The translations under genes and the position numbers were made by a program. From Paraburkholderia bannensis NBRC 103871 (GTDB lineage Bacteria > Pseudomonadota > Gammaproteobacteria > Burkholderiales > Burkholderiaceae): a stretch of 64,000 bases of DNA. Shown here in pieces: positions 62,482-64,000 of this stretch. Location: assembly GCF_000685015.1 (NCBI RefSeq), contig NZ_BAYA01000019.1:1-64000 (forward strand), read 5' to 3'. The number at the start of each line of letters is the position of its first letter. The first letter of the stretch is position 1. The notes beneath the pieces were generated by a model. It made no database searches. It was not told the DNA's origin and saw nothing but the letters and a program-made list of their open reading frames with translations.

Positions 62482-64000
62482 TTAATGCGCGCCCGCCGCG
62501 CTCGACGCATCGGCAGCGCTACGCGAAGGTCGCGTAATCCAGATCAGCGGAATGATGGCGATAAAGATGATCGCCGAGATATAGAAGATGTCGTTCAGGC
62601 CCATCACCGCAGCCTGCGAATCCACCGAGTTGTTGAAGAGCGCATAGGCCGAGTCGCCGCTCAGATGCAGCGCGCCGTGCAGCGTGTCCATCTGCTGCGT
62701 GAAGACCGGATTGGTCGGGTTCGCCTGCTCGGTGAGGCGCGCGTGATGCAGGATCGTGCGATCGTTGAACGCGTTGCCGATCAGCGACGTGCCCACCGCG
62801 CCGCAGAACGTGCGCGCGAAGTTCGACAGCCCGGCCGCAGCAGGAATCTTTTCGGGCGGCAGGCCCGAGAGAATGATCGAGGTGAGCGGCACGAAGAACA
62901 TCGCCATCGGAATGCCTTGCAGCAGCGTGGGCAACACGATGTCCCAGTGCGAAACATCGGTATAGAACTGCGTGCGCATCATGAAGACCACCGCGAAGCC
63001 TACAAAGGCGACCGTTGCGATGTAGCGCGGGTCGCTGCGCGGCAGCAGCCGGCCGATGATAGGCGTAAGCAACACCGCGAATACGCCCAGCGGCGCGGTC
63101 GCCAGCCCCGAATCCACGGCGCGATAGCCCAGATAGCCCTGCATCCATTGGGGCAGCAGCACCAGCGTGCCGAAGAACATGCCGTAGGCCACCGAAATCG
63201 AAATCGTCCCGCCAGCAAAATTGCGCTGCGTGAAGAGGCGAATATCGACCACCGGATTGTCTGCAGTGAGTTCCCACACGATGAAGAACGCGAAGCCCAC
63301 CAGCGCGATCAGTCCAAGCGCGACGATCAGCGGCGAGTCGAACCACGCGAGATCCTTGCCCTTGTCGAGCATGATCTGCAACGACGCCACCCAGACGACC
63401 AGCAGCATCAGGCCGACGCCGTCGATCGGCATGCGCCGCGTGGCCGATTCGCGCTCGCGATAGATCGCCCACGTGATCGCGGCGGCGAACAGGCCCACGG
63501 GAATGTTGATATAGAAGATCCACGACCAGTTGTAGTCGTACGTGATCCAGCCGCCCAGCGACGGCCCGGCGATCGGGCCGACCAGCGCCGTCATCGACCA
63601 GAGCGCGAGCGCGGTCGACGACTTCTGTTTGGGCCACGAGCCCAGCAGCAGCGCCTGCGAAAGCGGCGCGAGCGGCCCGGCCACGACGCCTTGCAGAATC
63701 CGTGCGCCGAGCAGCGTGGGCAGATTGGGCGCGATGCCGCACAGCCACGAGGCAAGCACGAACAGCAGGATAGAACTGACGAATAGCTTCACAGTGCCGA
63801 AGCGTTGCGTGAGCCAGCCGGTCAGCGGAATGGAGACGGCATTGGCCGCCGCGAAGATGGTGATGACCCACGTGCCTTCGTCGACCGACACGCCGAGGTC
63901 GCCCGAGATCGTCGGGATCGCGACGTTGGCAATCGACGAATCGAGCACGTTCATGAACATCGCCAGCGACACGGCCACCGTGCCGAGCGCGAGCTTGCCG
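62482..64000 (-). CDS. MFS efflux protein, EmrB/DHA2 family (5' end outside window)
   Basis: 505 codons are visible; the start lies beyond the window because the frame stays open and protein-like to the last base ('GKLALGTVAVSLAMFMNVLD'). The EmrB signatures are clear: 'LDSSIANVAIPTISGDLGVSVDEGTWVITIFAAANAVSIPLTGWLTQRFG', 'GARILQGVVAGPLAPLSQALLL', 'IAGPSLGGWITYDYNWSWIFYINIPVG'. About 14 membrane segments are expected. EmrB-type pumps work with an EmrA adaptor and an outer-membrane channel, which would lie to the right of the window. Confidence 0.93.
   Translation of the reverse strand, partial: GKLALGTVAVSLAMFMNVLDSSIANVAIPTISGDLGVSVDEGTWVITIFAAANAVSIPLTGWLTQRFGTVKLFVSSILLFVLASWLCGIAPNLPTLLGARILQGVVAGPLAPLSQALLLGSWPKQKSSTALALWSMTALVGPIAGPSLGGWITYDYNWSWIFYINIPVGLFAAAITWAIYRERESATRRMPIDGVGLMLLVVWVASLQIMLDKGKDLAWFDSPLIVALGLIALVGFAFFIVWELTADNPVVDIRLFTQRNFAGGTISISVAYGMFFGTLVLLPQWMQGYLGYRAVDSGLATAPLGVFAVLLTPIIGRLLPRSDPRYIATVAFVGFAVVFMMRTQFYTDVSHWDIVLPTLLQGIPMAMFFVPLTSIILSGLPPEKIPAAAGLSNFARTFCGAVGTSLIGNAFNDRTILHHARLTEQANPTNPVFTQQMDTLHGALHLSGDSAYALFNNSVDSQAAVMGLNDIFYISAIIFIAIIPLIWITRPSRSAADASSAAGAH

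Overview
The window reads as a high-GC, gene-dense chromosomal segment from a Burkholderia-type beta-proteobacterium, most likely Paraburkholderia or a close relative. This rests on the strong G/C third-position bias, two Burkholderiales-type trimeric porins ending in aromatic residues, many LysR regulators beside small catabolic operons, and a formate dehydrogenase and HPP protein of familiar type. No rRNA, tRNA, CRISPR array, transposase or phage gene was seen. The mix of accessory catabolic operons suggests a secondary chromosome or other flexible region.

Layout. 1-3.2 kb: a DUF1993 protein and a LysR/DHA2-efflux pair. 3.5-6.0 kb: an unusual two-gene cassette, a cytosolic HExxH metallopeptidase and a PD-(D/E)xK nuclease with an N-terminal helical/winged-helix-like domain. 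6.3-10.5 kb: LysR, a YfcF-type glutathione transferase, an XRE-cupin regulator, a gene broken by an amber codon and a secreted protein; much of this is visibly more A+T rich and looks acquired. 10.6-17.3 kb: a propeller lipoprotein, then a two-component system divergent from msrB-dipZ-msrA, which together look like a periplasmic methionine sulfoxide repair unit. 17.3-20.1 kb: an HPP membrane protein, NAD-formate dehydrogenase and a LysR. 20.3-24.5 kb: a second LysR between an esterase/SnoaL operon and an SDR/pirin operon, with TTGCA/TGCAA inverted repeats on both sides.

24.6-33.9 kb is the most distinctive catabolic locus. A deacetylase-GntR-flavin reductase operon is divergent from an ABC importer operon (substrate-binding protein, LivH, and one 877-residue LivM-LivG-LivF fusion) that ends in a cytosolic gamma-glutamyltransferase-like enzyme. 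The promoter side carries a sigma-54 -24/-12 match and an NtrC-like site, suggesting nitrogen-limitation control of uptake and hydrolysis of an unidentified gamma-glutamyl or amide compound.

33.9-44.2 kb: a membrane protein, a PadR/HAAS-domain pair, and a run of small enzymes and secreted proteins of unknown role. 44.4-48.5 kb: a quinone oxidoreductase/CMD/aldehyde dehydrogenase operon with a divergent LysR. 48.6-54.4 kb: an IclR regulator (16-bp palindrome before its start) followed by a six-gene operon (cyclase family, SDR, lambda-crystallin-type dehydrogenase, AtoE carrier, CatC-like isomerase, YciI) closed by a strong terminator; this looks like a complete uptake-and-degradation pathway for a hydroxy-acid or lactone. 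54.9-64 kb: a secreted GH28 polygalacturonase-type lipoprotein, a DUF1328 peptide, two porins, a PPC-domain protein, a polysaccharide pyruvyl transferase-like protein, a 566-bp gap with an orphan plus-strand terminator (possible small RNA), and an EmrB-type efflux gene running off the end.
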